A stretch of DNA of 64,000 nt. Source: Paracoccus denitrificans (lineage in GTDB: Bacteria; Pseudomonadota; Alphaproteobacteria; Rhodobacterales; Rhodobacteraceae). Shown here piece by piece: positions 17,142-25,968 of this stretch. The stretch covers positions 412,870 through 476,869 of the forward strand of contig VAFL01000001.1 of NCBI GenBank assembly GCA_005768755.1, written 5' to 3'. The translations under genes and the position numbers were made by a program. Under the pieces are notes generated by a model that saw nothing but the letters and a program-made list of their open reading frames with translations, was not told where the DNA came from and did not search any database. Numbering within the stretch: the first letter of the stretch is position 1; each line of letters begins with the position of its first letter.

Positions 17142-19184
17142 TCAGCTTGTTTTGTGGGTGTGGCGGGTGATCGGATCGATGCGGCGAAGCCGCCTGGCAG
17201 AGGCGTCGGTCATTATCGCGCCTGCCAACCGATCCGTGACCATCGGCCTTTGTTCCAGCAGCTGCGACAGGTTCGATCTTGATTGCTGTCCGAATGGCAG
17301 CGTCAACAGAACGCGTGATATATCTGCCGCCTGGATCAGTTCCTCGACCGGATCTGTCAGGGCCGGACCGTCGATCAGAACATAGTCGGCCGCAGTCTGC
17401 CCGACGATATCGCGGATTGCCTGACTGTGCGCGCTGGGGTTCAGAGCAGCATCCGGCGGTGCTGCGACGATGCTCAACCCTTCGGAAAGCGTGACGGGTT
17501 GATGGCTTTGCGGCGCCAGGTCCAGCAGCCGTGTCAACATGCGGCTGCGGGCATCACCGTCGATCAGCAGGACATTCGCGCCGTGATCAGCCAGAAAGCG
17601 GCCCAACAGATAGCTGAAATCGGCGCGAGAGCGTTGATCATCAGGTGAACTGATCAGTGTTGGCCCCTGACCGGACAGACTGACCGCTGTTCTGCGCAAT
17701 GTATCGACAGACATCTGGCGACCAGCCGTTTGCTTTGCTGCCTTTTTGGCAGGCGATGAGGAAGGCTTTATCCGCTGGTTCGGCAAAGAGCCGAGATATG
17801 CCGCGTGCAGGGAATCGCGCACGTCTTCCGGCGTGCGGATGCGGTCATCCGCTTGCTCACGGAAAAATGCGATTGCGACTGCCAGGAAAAGACCTGCGAT
17901 TGCCGCCACGACGGTCGAGCGGAACAGAGACAGGTTAGATGGCTCGGACGGGGCGACCGCGTCGTCGATGATGCGCGCGGCGCCCACGATGAACAGGTCC
18001 TGGCTTTGGCTTTGCTGCAATTGATCCAGCATTCTGCGCTGCTGGCTTTCGATCGATTCAGCGGTACGCTGAAGGTTGCCCAACTCGATCTGTTCTGCCG
18101 CGATCCGGGATGCATCCTGCTGCAATTGATCGTGTTGCTCCTCGAGCGCGGCAAGCGAAGCGCTTGCGACCTCGATCTCGGATTGCCGGGCCGAGCGTAA
18201 TTGCTGCAGTTCTTCGCGAAGCTGATCGGTCAATCGGTCCACGACCACCTGCGCGCTTCCGACGCCATCGCCCCGAAGAACCTGACCCTGTGCCTGTTCG
18301 TTCTTCAACTGCTCGAACAGTCTGGCAAGTGTTGGGGTGCCGGAATCGACCGACAGCAACTCGCCGACGCCGTTGCCGCTTTCCAGACGCTGAAGATCGA
18401 CATCTATCTGGTCAAGGCGGGTACGGCTTTCACGCATGTCAGACTGCACCCGTACGATTTCTTCTTCAATCGACGTGATCTCCAGCCCGACCAGTCCCAG
18501 CGTTCCGTCGCGGGGGACGTCGTGCTCTACCAGGAACTGCTGGACCGCGGCCTCGGCCTGACTGGATTGCTTGGCCAGCCGGTCGATTTCCGTTGTCAGG
18601 AACCGGGTCGCATCCTCGACCCGGCCGCGCGTGTCCGCCTGCTGAGAAACCAGATATTCGTCGGAAACCAGGTTTGCGATGGTTGCGGCAAGCTGCGGAT
18701 CTGTCGCCGTAAAGCTGACGCTGATGACGAATGTATTGCCGACCCGTTCGACCAGCAGCTGCCGTTCCAGCCAGGCGATCCAGTCTTCGGTCGTTGGTGC
18801 TTCGGTATCTTCGCCTTCATCGGTTTGGGGTTCCGGCATCATCTGCTGGTTTTCAAGCCGGGTCAGAACACGCCGCAGCAGGCGATCGGATGTCAGCACC
18901 TCGATTTCGGAATCGACGATCAGCGCGTCTGCCTGAAAAATGGTCGGCGTCGGTGACCCGCTGCTTGTGCTGGTAAGCCGTGGGTCGATCATGATGGCCG
19001 ATGACGCAGTGTAAACCTGTGGCTGCGAACTGGCCCAGAAGGCGCCAAGCGCCGCAAACGCAACCATCGACAGCACCAGCAGCCAGAGATTGCGCATCAG
19101 CGCGCGCGTGGCGCGGCGTAGCAGGGTCGAGAACTCTGGCGGTGTCCAGTCGCGATCAAAGGCGCTGAGATTGTCCTGACGCAT
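17142..19184 (-). CDS. Polysaccharide chain-length/co-polymerase protein with degenerate BY-kinase domain
   Basis: 680 residues in the Wzc/ExoP/GumC family. A Wzz domain with a first membrane helix (about 32-50) is followed by a long coiled-coil periplasmic section (residues about 190-410), a second helix (about 430) and a cytoplasmic ParA/BY-kinase-like domain. Walker A' (LLIDGD) and a Walker B-like VLIDGP remain, but the Walker A position reads ISSPDDQRSRAD instead of a GxGKS/T loop, and the C-terminus has no tyrosine cluster. It is probably structural rather than a kinase, governing chain length of the exopolysaccharide. Confidence 0.85.
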   Translation of the reverse strand: MRQDNLSAFDRDWTPPEFSTLLRRATRALMRNLWLLVLSMVAFAALGAFWASSQPQVYTASSAIMIDPRLTSTSSGSPTPTIFQADALIVDSEIEVLTSDRLLRRVLTRLENQQMMPEPQTDEGEDTEAPTTEDWIAWLERQLLVERVGNTFVISVSFTATDPQLAATIANLVSDEYLVSQQADTRGRVEDATRFLTTEIDRLAKQSSQAEAAVQQFLVEHDVPRDGTLGLVGLEITSIEEEIVRVQSDMRESRTRLDQIDVDLQRLESGNGVGELLSVDSGTPTLARLFEQLKNEQAQGQVLRGDGVGSAQVVVDRLTDQLREELQQLRSARQSEIEVASASLAALEEQHDQLQQDASRIAAEQIELGNLQRTAESIESQQRRMLDQLQQSQSQDLFIVGAARIIDDAVAPSEPSNLSLFRSTVVAAIAGLFLAVAIAFFREQADDRIRTPEDVRDSLHAAYLGSLPNQRIKPSSSPAKKAAKQTAGRQMSVDTLRRTAVSLSGQGPTLISSPDDQRSRADFSYLLGRFLADHGANVLLIDGDARSRMLTRLLDLAPQSHQPVTLSEGLSIVAAPPDAALNPSAHSQAIRDIVGQTAADYVLIDGPALTDPVEELIQAADISRVLLTLPFGQQSRSNLSQLLEQRPMVTDRLAGAIMTDASARRLRRIDPITRHTHKTS

Positions 19185-19187
19185 GAC

Positions 19188-20489
19188 TTATCCTTGTTCC
19201 GGCAAAAGCGCGTACCGGGCAGTGGGGCGGCCAGCCCGCGCGCTACGCCCGGATGTTATCCAATGCCGGCGGGGACTGACAGACGGTACCGGCCCGAAGC
19301 TGACACCCAATGCGACAATCAGGATCAAAGGTATGGCATGAGGCTGGTAAAGCTGGGCCCCCAGCTGTGCCATCGCGAAATTAGCGATAATGATTGCGAT
19401 CGCCCAGACGGCAACGGGGTCGGCATGGTTTCGGGCGTGAAAGAATGCCCGGCGCAAGGCAACGATGATCTGGCTGTAATGCGCAACAAGCCCCACCGGT
19501 CCCAGCATGACCAGCAGTTCGACCGTCAGGTTGTGAAACCCGACGACACCGTCCCCGTATCGGGTCTGAAGGGCGATGATGGAATTGGCAAAGCGCGGGT
19601 CGGTCCAGAAGCCGTTCGCGCCATAGCCAAGCCAAGGCTCCTGCAGATAGTAACGCCAGCCGAAGTCCCACAGGACCGTGCGCCCGGTCAGGGATGCGTC
19701 CCGACCAACGAGGTTCAGGACTTCATTCATCGGATCGATGCGCAGAAGCCCCACAAGCCCGGCCGTCACTGCAATTGCCAGTGCGATCATGCCCAACAAT
19801 GCCAGCCAGGCATCGCGCCATCCCATTGCGACCCAAAGCGCAAGCGCAGCCAGCGGTGCCACCACACATAGCAGCATGGATGTCGCCGATCCCGATATTG
19901 AAACCATGAACGCGGTAAATGCCAGCATCACGATGTACATGAATCGCAGGCGCAGGGGGACCCGGGGCAGGATAAATGCTGCGAAAACACAGGTGATCGC
20001 AAACAGCACCGCCCGATGACCAAGGGCATTCTTAGATATGAATATGCCCTGAAAATAACCGCGATGATCATAGGCGCGGGGGAATATCCCAGAGATGTTC
20101 ATCAGGGATGCCAGCATGGCGACGGTCATCACACCGCCGAAGATCAGCAGGATTCTGCGTGGCTGCATGGTCTGACCGATGAATACCGCCATCAGAACAG
20201 TCATCGCCAACTGGACCGAAAACCGGATTGTGCCCGACGGTTGCGCCGACCAGAGGATCGAAAAAAGTGAAATGGCCGGGAATAGAAGAAAGACCCAGTT
20301 TTCGGCCAAAGCCTGCAATGCCAGGCGAAAATGCATGCTCAGACGAAGCAGGCAGTAACCGTAGCATAAAAGCCAGAGCGGAGAGTGGAGGCCGAGGAAC
20401 ATGAACGCGTCCGACGACAGCATGAACACCGCCGCGGCAAATCCTGTATCCATGAACCGGACCAGATGAACATGACGCTGCGCCGTCAT
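19188..20489 (-). CDS. O-antigen ligase/polymerase-like membrane protein (Wzy family)
   Basis: 433 residues with about 10-12 membrane helices and a large periplasmic loop near residues 270-330 (GRTVLWDFGWRYY, PWLGYGANGFW), the hallmark of Wzy/WaaL proteins. In this context it most likely polymerises undecaprenyl-linked repeat units. It lies 3 bp before the chain-length gene, which normally works with the polymerase. Ligase versus polymerase cannot be decided from sequence; context favours polymerase. Confidence 0.83.
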   Translation of the reverse strand: MTAQRHVHLVRFMDTGFAAAVFMLSSDAFMFLGLHSPLWLLCYGYCLLRLSMHFRLALQALAENWVFLLFPAISLFSILWSAQPSGTIRFSVQLAMTVLMAVFIGQTMQPRRILLIFGGVMTVAMLASLMNISGIFPRAYDHRGYFQGIFISKNALGHRAVLFAITCVFAAFILPRVPLRLRFMYIVMLAFTAFMVSISGSATSMLLCVVAPLAALALWVAMGWRDAWLALLGMIALAIAVTAGLVGLLRIDPMNEVLNLVGRDASLTGRTVLWDFGWRYYLQEPWLGYGANGFWTDPRFANSIIALQTRYGDGVVGFHNLTVELLVMLGPVGLVAHYSQIIVALRRAFFHARNHADPVAVWAIAIIIANFAMAQLGAQLYQPHAIPLILIVALGVSFGPVPSVSPRRHWITSGRSARAGRPTARYALLPEQG

Positions 20490-21571
20490 TTTGACGGCCT
20501 CAGCTGAGCGTGATCACCCGCCCGGTGCTTCGCCGGCCTTGCCGCACGCTTGGCGCGTGCGAGCGCCGCTTGCTCGGGCCCGCGGCTCAGGCGCGCGACG
20601 CCAACGGTCACCAGGAACACCGCGACCGAGATCGCCAGACCTGCAATCCCGCCACGAATTCCGATCCAATGTTCGGCCCAGGTCAGAAAGATCATGTGTG
20701 TCAGGTAGATGCTGTAAGAAAGCTCTCCCAGAAAGACCGGAAGCGGTCTGGCCAAAAGTGCAAACGGGCCCGCCCCGCGCATCGCGGCCAGAAAAGCCGC
20801 ACCGATCGCAAGGAAAGCGATGGGGTCCGCCCAGACCGGAACGCTGGCATCCAACGCGCGCCTGAGCGATGGAATTGACAGGATCAGTCCCGCTATCGCG
20901 ATCCAGCCCAGAAGCCGGGCCCGTCCTGACGGCTCAAGCCAGATTGTCAGCGGTGCGCGGATTATGGAAATAGCCACACCAGTCAGAAAATAGGGGGCAT
21001 AATAGAACACGGTCTCGACCGGGACGAGGTGGGCGTGAAAGGCAAGTATCTGCATGGCCGACAGTGCAGCAACTACCAGCCCGAACGACATGGCAGCCGC
21101 CAGCGAGAACGTGCCACGACGGTAGCTGAGCCACCAGCCGATGGCGAAAATGAGATAGAACTGAACCTCGACCGGCACCGCCCAAAGTGCGGAAGTTCCC
21201 TGAACAAGAAAGGCGTTCCGGGCGATCGTTGCCAGGTCTGGCATCGGGTATGGCCAAGGTATTCCGGCAATCGTCGCAATGATGGAAAGCACGACGATGA
21301 CGTAGAACAGCGGCAGAACCCGTCCCAGCCGCGCTGCGAAATATTGCCTGATCGCGACCCCGGTTGGTGGACGACCAAGGTAAAGCATGCCCATCAGAAA
21401 CCCGCTGAGCACAAAGAAGATCATCACGCCAAGCTGTCCCGCTGAAGCCCCAAGCGGACGCGGCAGATAGCCTGCATTGGCGCAATGCGCGATGAACACC
21501 ACCAGCACCGCCGCGCCGCGAAGGCCGGTCAGTGTATCGATCCGCTTGTCGTCTTTTTCGGGTCCGGTCAT
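20486..21571 (-). CDS. Acyltransferase 3 (OafA/ExoZ-like)
   Basis: 361 residues with about 10 membrane helices. The family signature is near the N-terminus (LTGLRGAAVLVVFIAHC, His28), followed by a conserved arginine region. Such proteins transfer acetyl or other acyl groups from the cytoplasm onto surface polysaccharides. The start overlaps the upstream glycosyltransferase stop and the end overlaps the polymerase start, each by 4 nt. It suggests that the polymer is acylated. Confidence 0.88.
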   Translation of the reverse strand: MTGPEKDDKRIDTLTGLRGAAVLVVFIAHCANAGYLPRPLGASAGQLGVMIFFVLSGFLMGMLYLGRPPTGVAIRQYFAARLGRVLPLFYVIVVLSIIATIAGIPWPYPMPDLATIARNAFLVQGTSALWAVPVEVQFYLIFAIGWWLSYRRGTFSLAAAMSFGLVVAALSAMQILAFHAHLVPVETVFYYAPYFLTGVAISIIRAPLTIWLEPSGRARLLGWIAIAGLILSIPSLRRALDASVPVWADPIAFLAIGAAFLAAMRGAGPFALLARPLPVFLGELSYSIYLTHMIFLTWAEHWIGIRGGIAGLAISVAVFLVTVGVARLSRGPEQAALARAKRAARPAKHRAGDHAQLRPSK

Positions 21572-22755
21572 CTGTCATCCCCTTTGCGGGCGATGGAAAC
21601 AAGCTCGGCAAGATCTGCGGGCGATTGAACGAAGTCAGCGGCTTCGCGCGACAGCAGCGAGTCGGAGACCTGCTTTATGTCTTGCGGGGCAAGATCCTGA
21701 AGAAGGTCGCACAGCGCTTCGCCGGTGGGTTCGGCGATGACGAAACCAAGGCCATCATCTTCCACGCGCCGACCGGTTTGTGTGCCGGCCACGGCAATTT
21801 GCGGACAGCCCGCCCAGCTGGCTTCGTAGATGCGGTTGGGCAAAAGCCAGTCGCTGTTGGTGCCGCGTTGCCAAAGATCCTGTGCCCAGACCAGATCACA
21901 GTCTTCGTAGCATTCCAGCAACCCCTCGGGGTAGGCGTAGGGCCCCAGATAGGTGATATTGGCATGGGCCTGCAAAATGGAGTCAAAATCCGGGACGGCA
22001 TGTCTGTGGACGTTGCCGTGCAGCCGTATTTCCACCTGATCGCCCAAACGTTCGGCAGCGTCGGACAGGATTTTCAGTGATGGCGCGCAGCGGATCGATC
22101 CGACCAGGCCAAGGCGCAGGACCGGCCCCGGGGCAGGGCGCGCCTTGGGGCGCCGGTCGCGCAGCTTCGGCGCATTGCCCAGATACAGCTTGTTTTCGAT
22201 CAGAATGGTCTTGCCGTTCCAGCCCTGCACCGGCCCAAAATATTCAGAGCTGAACGCCGGCGACGAAATGACAAGCGCATCTGACGATGCAAGAACACGC
22301 TTCTCGGCCGCCTTCATGATCTGCGCGACCTTATCGTTGCGCGTGAACAGACTGTGTATGTCCAGCACCTCATATACAAAGGGTGCAGGGCGTCGGCGCG
22401 CGCGGATGCTTGCGGCACGTCTGGCCCCCAACGCGATAAGGGCGAGGTCGATATTGCGGCCGATGATCAGATCCGCATCGGCAATCACCCTCCAGTATCT
22501 GGCGGCTGTGGCGATCCCCTTGCCGATCATTCCGGCCCGCCTTGCATATCCGTGGTGACCGACCCTGCCCAGATCGACATGCGGCCATTCGGGGCTGCGA
22601 TCATCGCCGATCTCCTCGCGGCGCTGCGCAAAAGAAATGACGTCACAGCCTGCCTCGATCAGGCTGCGGATACGACGGATCTGCGAGGCTTCGGTGATAT
22701 CGAAACCAAATACCGCGATCCGCGGACCATTTCCTTTCCAAGCCAGTTCCGTCAT
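21568..22755 (-). CDS. Glycosyltransferase, GT4-like
   Basis: 395 residues with a two-Rossmann GT-B layout. The C-terminal half holds the nucleotide-sugar site: LRLGLVGSI near residue 212 and an RIYEASWAGCPQIAVAGT segment near residue 325, where the GT4 E-x7-E pattern is only partly kept. It probably adds a sugar to the lipid-linked repeat unit in the cytoplasm. It overlaps both neighbours by 4 nt. Donor and acceptor unknown. Confidence 0.8.
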   Translation of the reverse strand: MTELAWKGNGPRIAVFGFDITEASQIRRIRSLIEAGCDVISFAQRREEIGDDRSPEWPHVDLGRVGHHGYARRAGMIGKGIATAARYWRVIADADLIIGRNIDLALIALGARRAASIRARRRPAPFVYEVLDIHSLFTRNDKVAQIMKAAEKRVLASSDALVISSPAFSSEYFGPVQGWNGKTILIENKLYLGNAPKLRDRRPKARPAPGPVLRLGLVGSIRCAPSLKILSDAAERLGDQVEIRLHGNVHRHAVPDFDSILQAHANITYLGPYAYPEGLLECYEDCDLVWAQDLWQRGTNSDWLLPNRIYEASWAGCPQIAVAGTQTGRRVEDDGLGFVIAEPTGEALCDLLQDLAPQDIKQVSDSLLSREAADFVQSPADLAELVSIARKGDDR

Positions 22756-23645
22756 GGTGAACTGCCGTATAGCTCTGCCTCAGGCAGGCGCAGAAGGCCG
22801 GCGCATACGCCGCGATGCAGCGCAGCGCGGACTGTCCAGAACATGCGGCTGGCTTCATCCCGCGCCAGCGCCGAACGCGCGCGGCAATAGCCCCACTTTC
22901 CCGCAGCGGTGGAAAGCAGCTTCATGCGTGCGACATGACCATTTGCCGAAACGGCATAGCTTTGGCCCGCGCGAAACTGGCGTTTCGTCAGCCACTCTGC
23001 GTTCAGGCGATTTGGCGCCACATCCTCTGTCACGATTGCGTCTTCGGCGATTTCGAAATGCGCGCCCATCTGGCGCAGGCGAAAGAAAAACTCGGTATCC
23101 TCTCCGCCGGTCTTGCCGCGCGACAGATCGAAGCGTTCGCTTGTCCAGGGCTTTCCTGCCCAGGCCAGCAGAGCATTACAGCTATGGCCTGTTTCGACGA
23201 TTTCCCCGCGCCGTTTGGGAATGTTCGAATGATGGTCCTGATCGACCATCCATGCAGGGGCTTGCGCGCCATATACCGCAAGGGCCGGCCCGAAGATCGC
23301 ATCTGCGCCGGTCTGGCGCTGCTTTTGACGCAGGCGCGAAAGCCAGTCAGGTGCCGCAATTTCGTCATCATCAAGAAAGGCCACGAAATCTGCCGTCGCA
23401 GCATCGAGGCAGGCATTGCGCGCGATCGAAATATTGCGCGCTGGCGCGTGGATATAGGTGACGGGGTAGGGCAGATCTCCTGACATGGTCGCGACCTTGT
23501 CACGGGCAGATGGAACATCGTCATTGTCTGCCACGATGACGCTGAACGGGCCAGCATCCTTCTGTCTGGAAAGCGACGCCAGCGTTTCGCCAAGATGCGG
23601 CCGGCGAAAGGTGCAGATCATGATCTCGGTCAACGCTTCGGTCAT
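22752..23645 (-). CDS. Family 2 glycosyltransferase
   Basis: 297 residues with a GT-A fold: IMICTFRRPHLGETLASL at the N-terminus, the nucleotide-binding ADNDD, and the metal-binding DDDE near residue 97 (VAFLDDDEIAAPDW). A later GGEDTEFFFRL motif matches the GT2 catalytic base region. ATG at 23645 is chosen because it overlaps the upstream stop as ATGA, the rule across this operon; the frame extends further upstream without support. Confidence 0.87.
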   Translation of the reverse strand: MTEALTEIMICTFRRPHLGETLASLSRQKDAGPFSVIVADNDDVPSARDKVATMSGDLPYPVTYIHAPARNISIARNACLDAATADFVAFLDDDEIAAPDWLSRLRQKQRQTGADAIFGPALAVYGAQAPAWMVDQDHHSNIPKRRGEIVETGHSCNALLAWAGKPWTSERFDLSRGKTGGEDTEFFFRLRQMGAHFEIAEDAIVTEDVAPNRLNAEWLTKRQFRAGQSYAVSANGHVARMKLLSTAAGKWGYCRARSALARDEASRMFWTVRAALHRGVCAGLLRLPEAELYGSSP

Positions 23646-24628
23646 CGAACATTCCTTTGCGTGAACAGGCCATGAAGGAACCCCGCACCCCAGGCATTGT
23701 GCATGATCGCCAGCGCGACACCGGCCCACAGCCCGCAGGCGCTGCGATGGCCCAGGACCATCCAGACCGACGCAGCGATCAGAACGGCGGCGTAGATCAG
23801 CGGCCAGACCCACCCAAGCGACGAAAAAGGCAGGATCAACAGGCTGACAGCCAACAGGACCAGATTGACGACAGGGATCAGCTGGCGCATGCGCGGGCGC
23901 AGGCGGTGCTTGATGACTGTCCGCGCGCGGCCCCGCCCGTAGTTCCAGTACTGCCTGCAAAGCGCACCGGGTGTGCGGCGCATCTGGTAATCCAGCCGGA
24001 TACCCGCATCCAGCCAGATCCGGCCGCCCGCCTGCACGATGCGGTGGTCAAGTTCGGCATCTTCATTATGCGAAAAGCGGGCGTCATATCCGCCGACTTC
24101 GCGAAATTTCTGCAAACGCATCGCGGCGTGGTGTCCATGATCGACCCAACCGGACGCTGCACCACCGCGATGGGCCGATCCGCCCGACCCCAGCCTGGTA
24201 TCGACGATCCAGGCCGCCGCCCTGGCAAAGCAGGTCGCGCCTGTCGAATCCATAGGCACCACGACCGAGTCCGCCTGCGTTTCAACAAGTGTCCTGGCAA
24301 GGTTGATGACATAGCCTGCGGGATAGGTTGCATGCGCATCCGCGCGGATCAGGATGTCGCGCGACGCCTCGGCCATTTCGGCAACCTTATTCACGCCCGC
24401 CGATTGCAGTTTTGCCGGATTGTCCACTAGCTGGAGATTTGCATTCTGATCAGCAATTCCGGCCACGATTTCTTTCGTGCGATCAGTGCTGCCGCCATCA
24501 GCAACAACGAAACGGACCTTTTCCAGGTCCGGTTGACCGACACCCAAGGATTCAAGACAGGCCGCAATCGACCGCTCCTCATTCAGGGCGGGTATTGCGA
24601 CGATGATACGCTGCTGATCCACGATCAT
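23642..24628 (-). CDS. ExoA-like family 2 glycosyltransferase
   Basis: 328 residues: GT2 domain (VAIPALNEERSIAACLESL, VADGGSTDRTKEIV, RADAHATYPAGY) followed by C-terminal membrane helices (about residues 245-315). It resembles ExoA of succinoglycan synthesis, a beta-1,3-glucosyltransferase acting on the lipid-linked intermediate. ATG 24628 overlaps the flippase stop by 4 nt. Sugar specificity cannot be read from sequence. Confidence 0.85.
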   Translation of the reverse strand: MIVDQQRIIVAIPALNEERSIAACLESLGVGQPDLEKVRFVVADGGSTDRTKEIVAGIADQNANLQLVDNPAKLQSAGVNKVAEMAEASRDILIRADAHATYPAGYVINLARTLVETQADSVVVPMDSTGATCFARAAAWIVDTRLGSGGSAHRGGAASGWVDHGHHAAMRLQKFREVGGYDARFSHNEDAELDHRIVQAGGRIWLDAGIRLDYQMRRTPGALCRQYWNYGRGRARTVIKHRLRPRMRQLIPVVNLVLLAVSLLILPFSSLGWVWPLIYAAVLIAASVWMVLGHRSACGLWAGVALAIMHNAWGAGFLHGLFTQRNVR

Positions 24629-25962
24629 GGCGTCACCCGCCCGCGGCCGCGCATCATTCGCGAAAGGGTTCCGCCAAATGTCAGGTTCAGCCCCATTCTG
24701 CGCCGCATTGCCAGGGCCAGCGTCGTGTGGAAAGCGACCCAGGCCATCATGGCGCCGAACGCAGCCCCGCCAAGGCCAGCCACCGCTGCGCCCACCGCGA
24801 CGAAGCAGGCAAGAAACGGCACCAGTGCGACAGAAACCCACATCAAAATGCGCTGGTTGCCCGACAGCGACAGGACGTTGCTGGATGGACCAAGCAACGC
24901 CATCGCCAGCGTTTCCGACATCAGAATGGGAAGCAGCCACCAGACGCTGGCGAAATGATCGTTATAGACGCCGAGTATCGTCTTGCCGAACAGCACGAAC
25001 ACGACAAGGGCGACAAGGGCGACGCCCAGCTTGCTGAGATTAGAGTGATCGGTGATTGCAATCAGACGCGCCATGTCGCCCGACGCCAGCGCGCGCGACA
25101 TATCAGGTGTCGTGGTCTGGTTGACAGCGACCAGGCCGAAGCGCGCAAACCCGACAAGCGACAGCGCGACCGACAGCCTTGCCACGTCATCGGGCTGCAG
25201 GCTGAGGGCGGAGCACAGAATGGTGATGTCCTTGCCATACTCCACGAACAGCAGCGCCGCCCCCATCTGGAGCCCGTATTGCAGCCAGGGCTTGCGCGCG
25301 GCGCTGTCATGTGCGGTCATTTTCACAAGCGCATAGGATTTCCGCAGCGCAAGCTGCTGAATGACGACGATGATCATGGCCGAAAGGACAAACGCAACCA
25401 TGATCCCGCTTGCGGTCGGCGATTGGCGGGTCGTCAGCCAGAAGCCCCCGACAAGAACAAGCATCAGCATCTGGCGCAGAAATGTCTGCGGAAGGGTCGC
25501 CAATATGACACGCGAAAATCCCATCGCATGCGCGGAACCGATGCGGACCAGTCCCAGTATCGACGCGCCCAGAATTGCCAGCAGCAGTGTTTCGGGCTGC
25601 ACATCGCCCCGAAACGTCAGTACGAAGATTGTGCCCACCGCCAGAAGTAGGGGCGCACATATTGCCGCCACCTGCCAGTTCATGCGCAAGAAGCCGCGGG
25701 CAGCGGCAAGGTCCTGTCGCTGAAGCGCCTGCGTGACGAAACGCGCCGATCCGGCCTCGGCGCTTCCGGTGGCGATGATCGGCAACAGCAGACCCAATGA
25801 CATCGCTGTCATGGCACGTCCCATTTCTGCCGGTGTCATCAACCGCGCCAGCAGGACTGTGAACAGCAATCCAAGCATCGCCCCGAACACACGGGCACCC
25901 ATTACGGTGGCGACAGTGCGCACGCTGCGATAGGAGCCCGTCTTTGCCGATGCGTTCGTCAT
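24625..25962 (-). CDS. Polysaccharide flippase (Wzx/MOP superfamily)
   Basis: 445 residues with about 12-14 membrane helices and an N-terminal TVATVMGARVFGAMLGLLFT segment typical of RfbX/Wzx exporters. It should flip lipid-linked repeat units to the periplasmic face for polymerisation. The gene lies 6 bp after the exosortase gene and overlaps the ExoA-like gene. Sequence groups it with lipopolysaccharide-type exporters; substrate unknown. Confidence 0.85.
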   Translation of the reverse strand: MTNASAKTGSYRSVRTVATVMGARVFGAMLGLLFTVLLARLMTPAEMGRAMTAMSLGLLLPIIATGSAEAGSARFVTQALQRQDLAAARGFLRMNWQVAAICAPLLLAVGTIFVLTFRGDVQPETLLLAILGASILGLVRIGSAHAMGFSRVILATLPQTFLRQMLMLVLVGGFWLTTRQSPTASGIMVAFVLSAMIIVVIQQLALRKSYALVKMTAHDSAARKPWLQYGLQMGAALLFVEYGKDITILCSALSLQPDDVARLSVALSLVGFARFGLVAVNQTTTPDMSRALASGDMARLIAITDHSNLSKLGVALVALVVFVLFGKTILGVYNDHFASVWWLLPILMSETLAMALLGPSSNVLSLSGNQRILMWVSVALVPFLACFVAVGAAVAGLGGAAFGAMMAWVAFHTTLALAMRRRMGLNLTFGGTLSRMMRGRGRVTP

Positions 25963-25968
25963 GAGACC

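Noticed and set aside
22752..24940. Longer N-terminal extensions of the two GT2 genes (to 23960 and 24940).
   Set aside because: The extensions lie in other genes in a different frame and break the ATGA overlap rule shown throughout this operon; the GT2 motifs begin right after the shorter starts.
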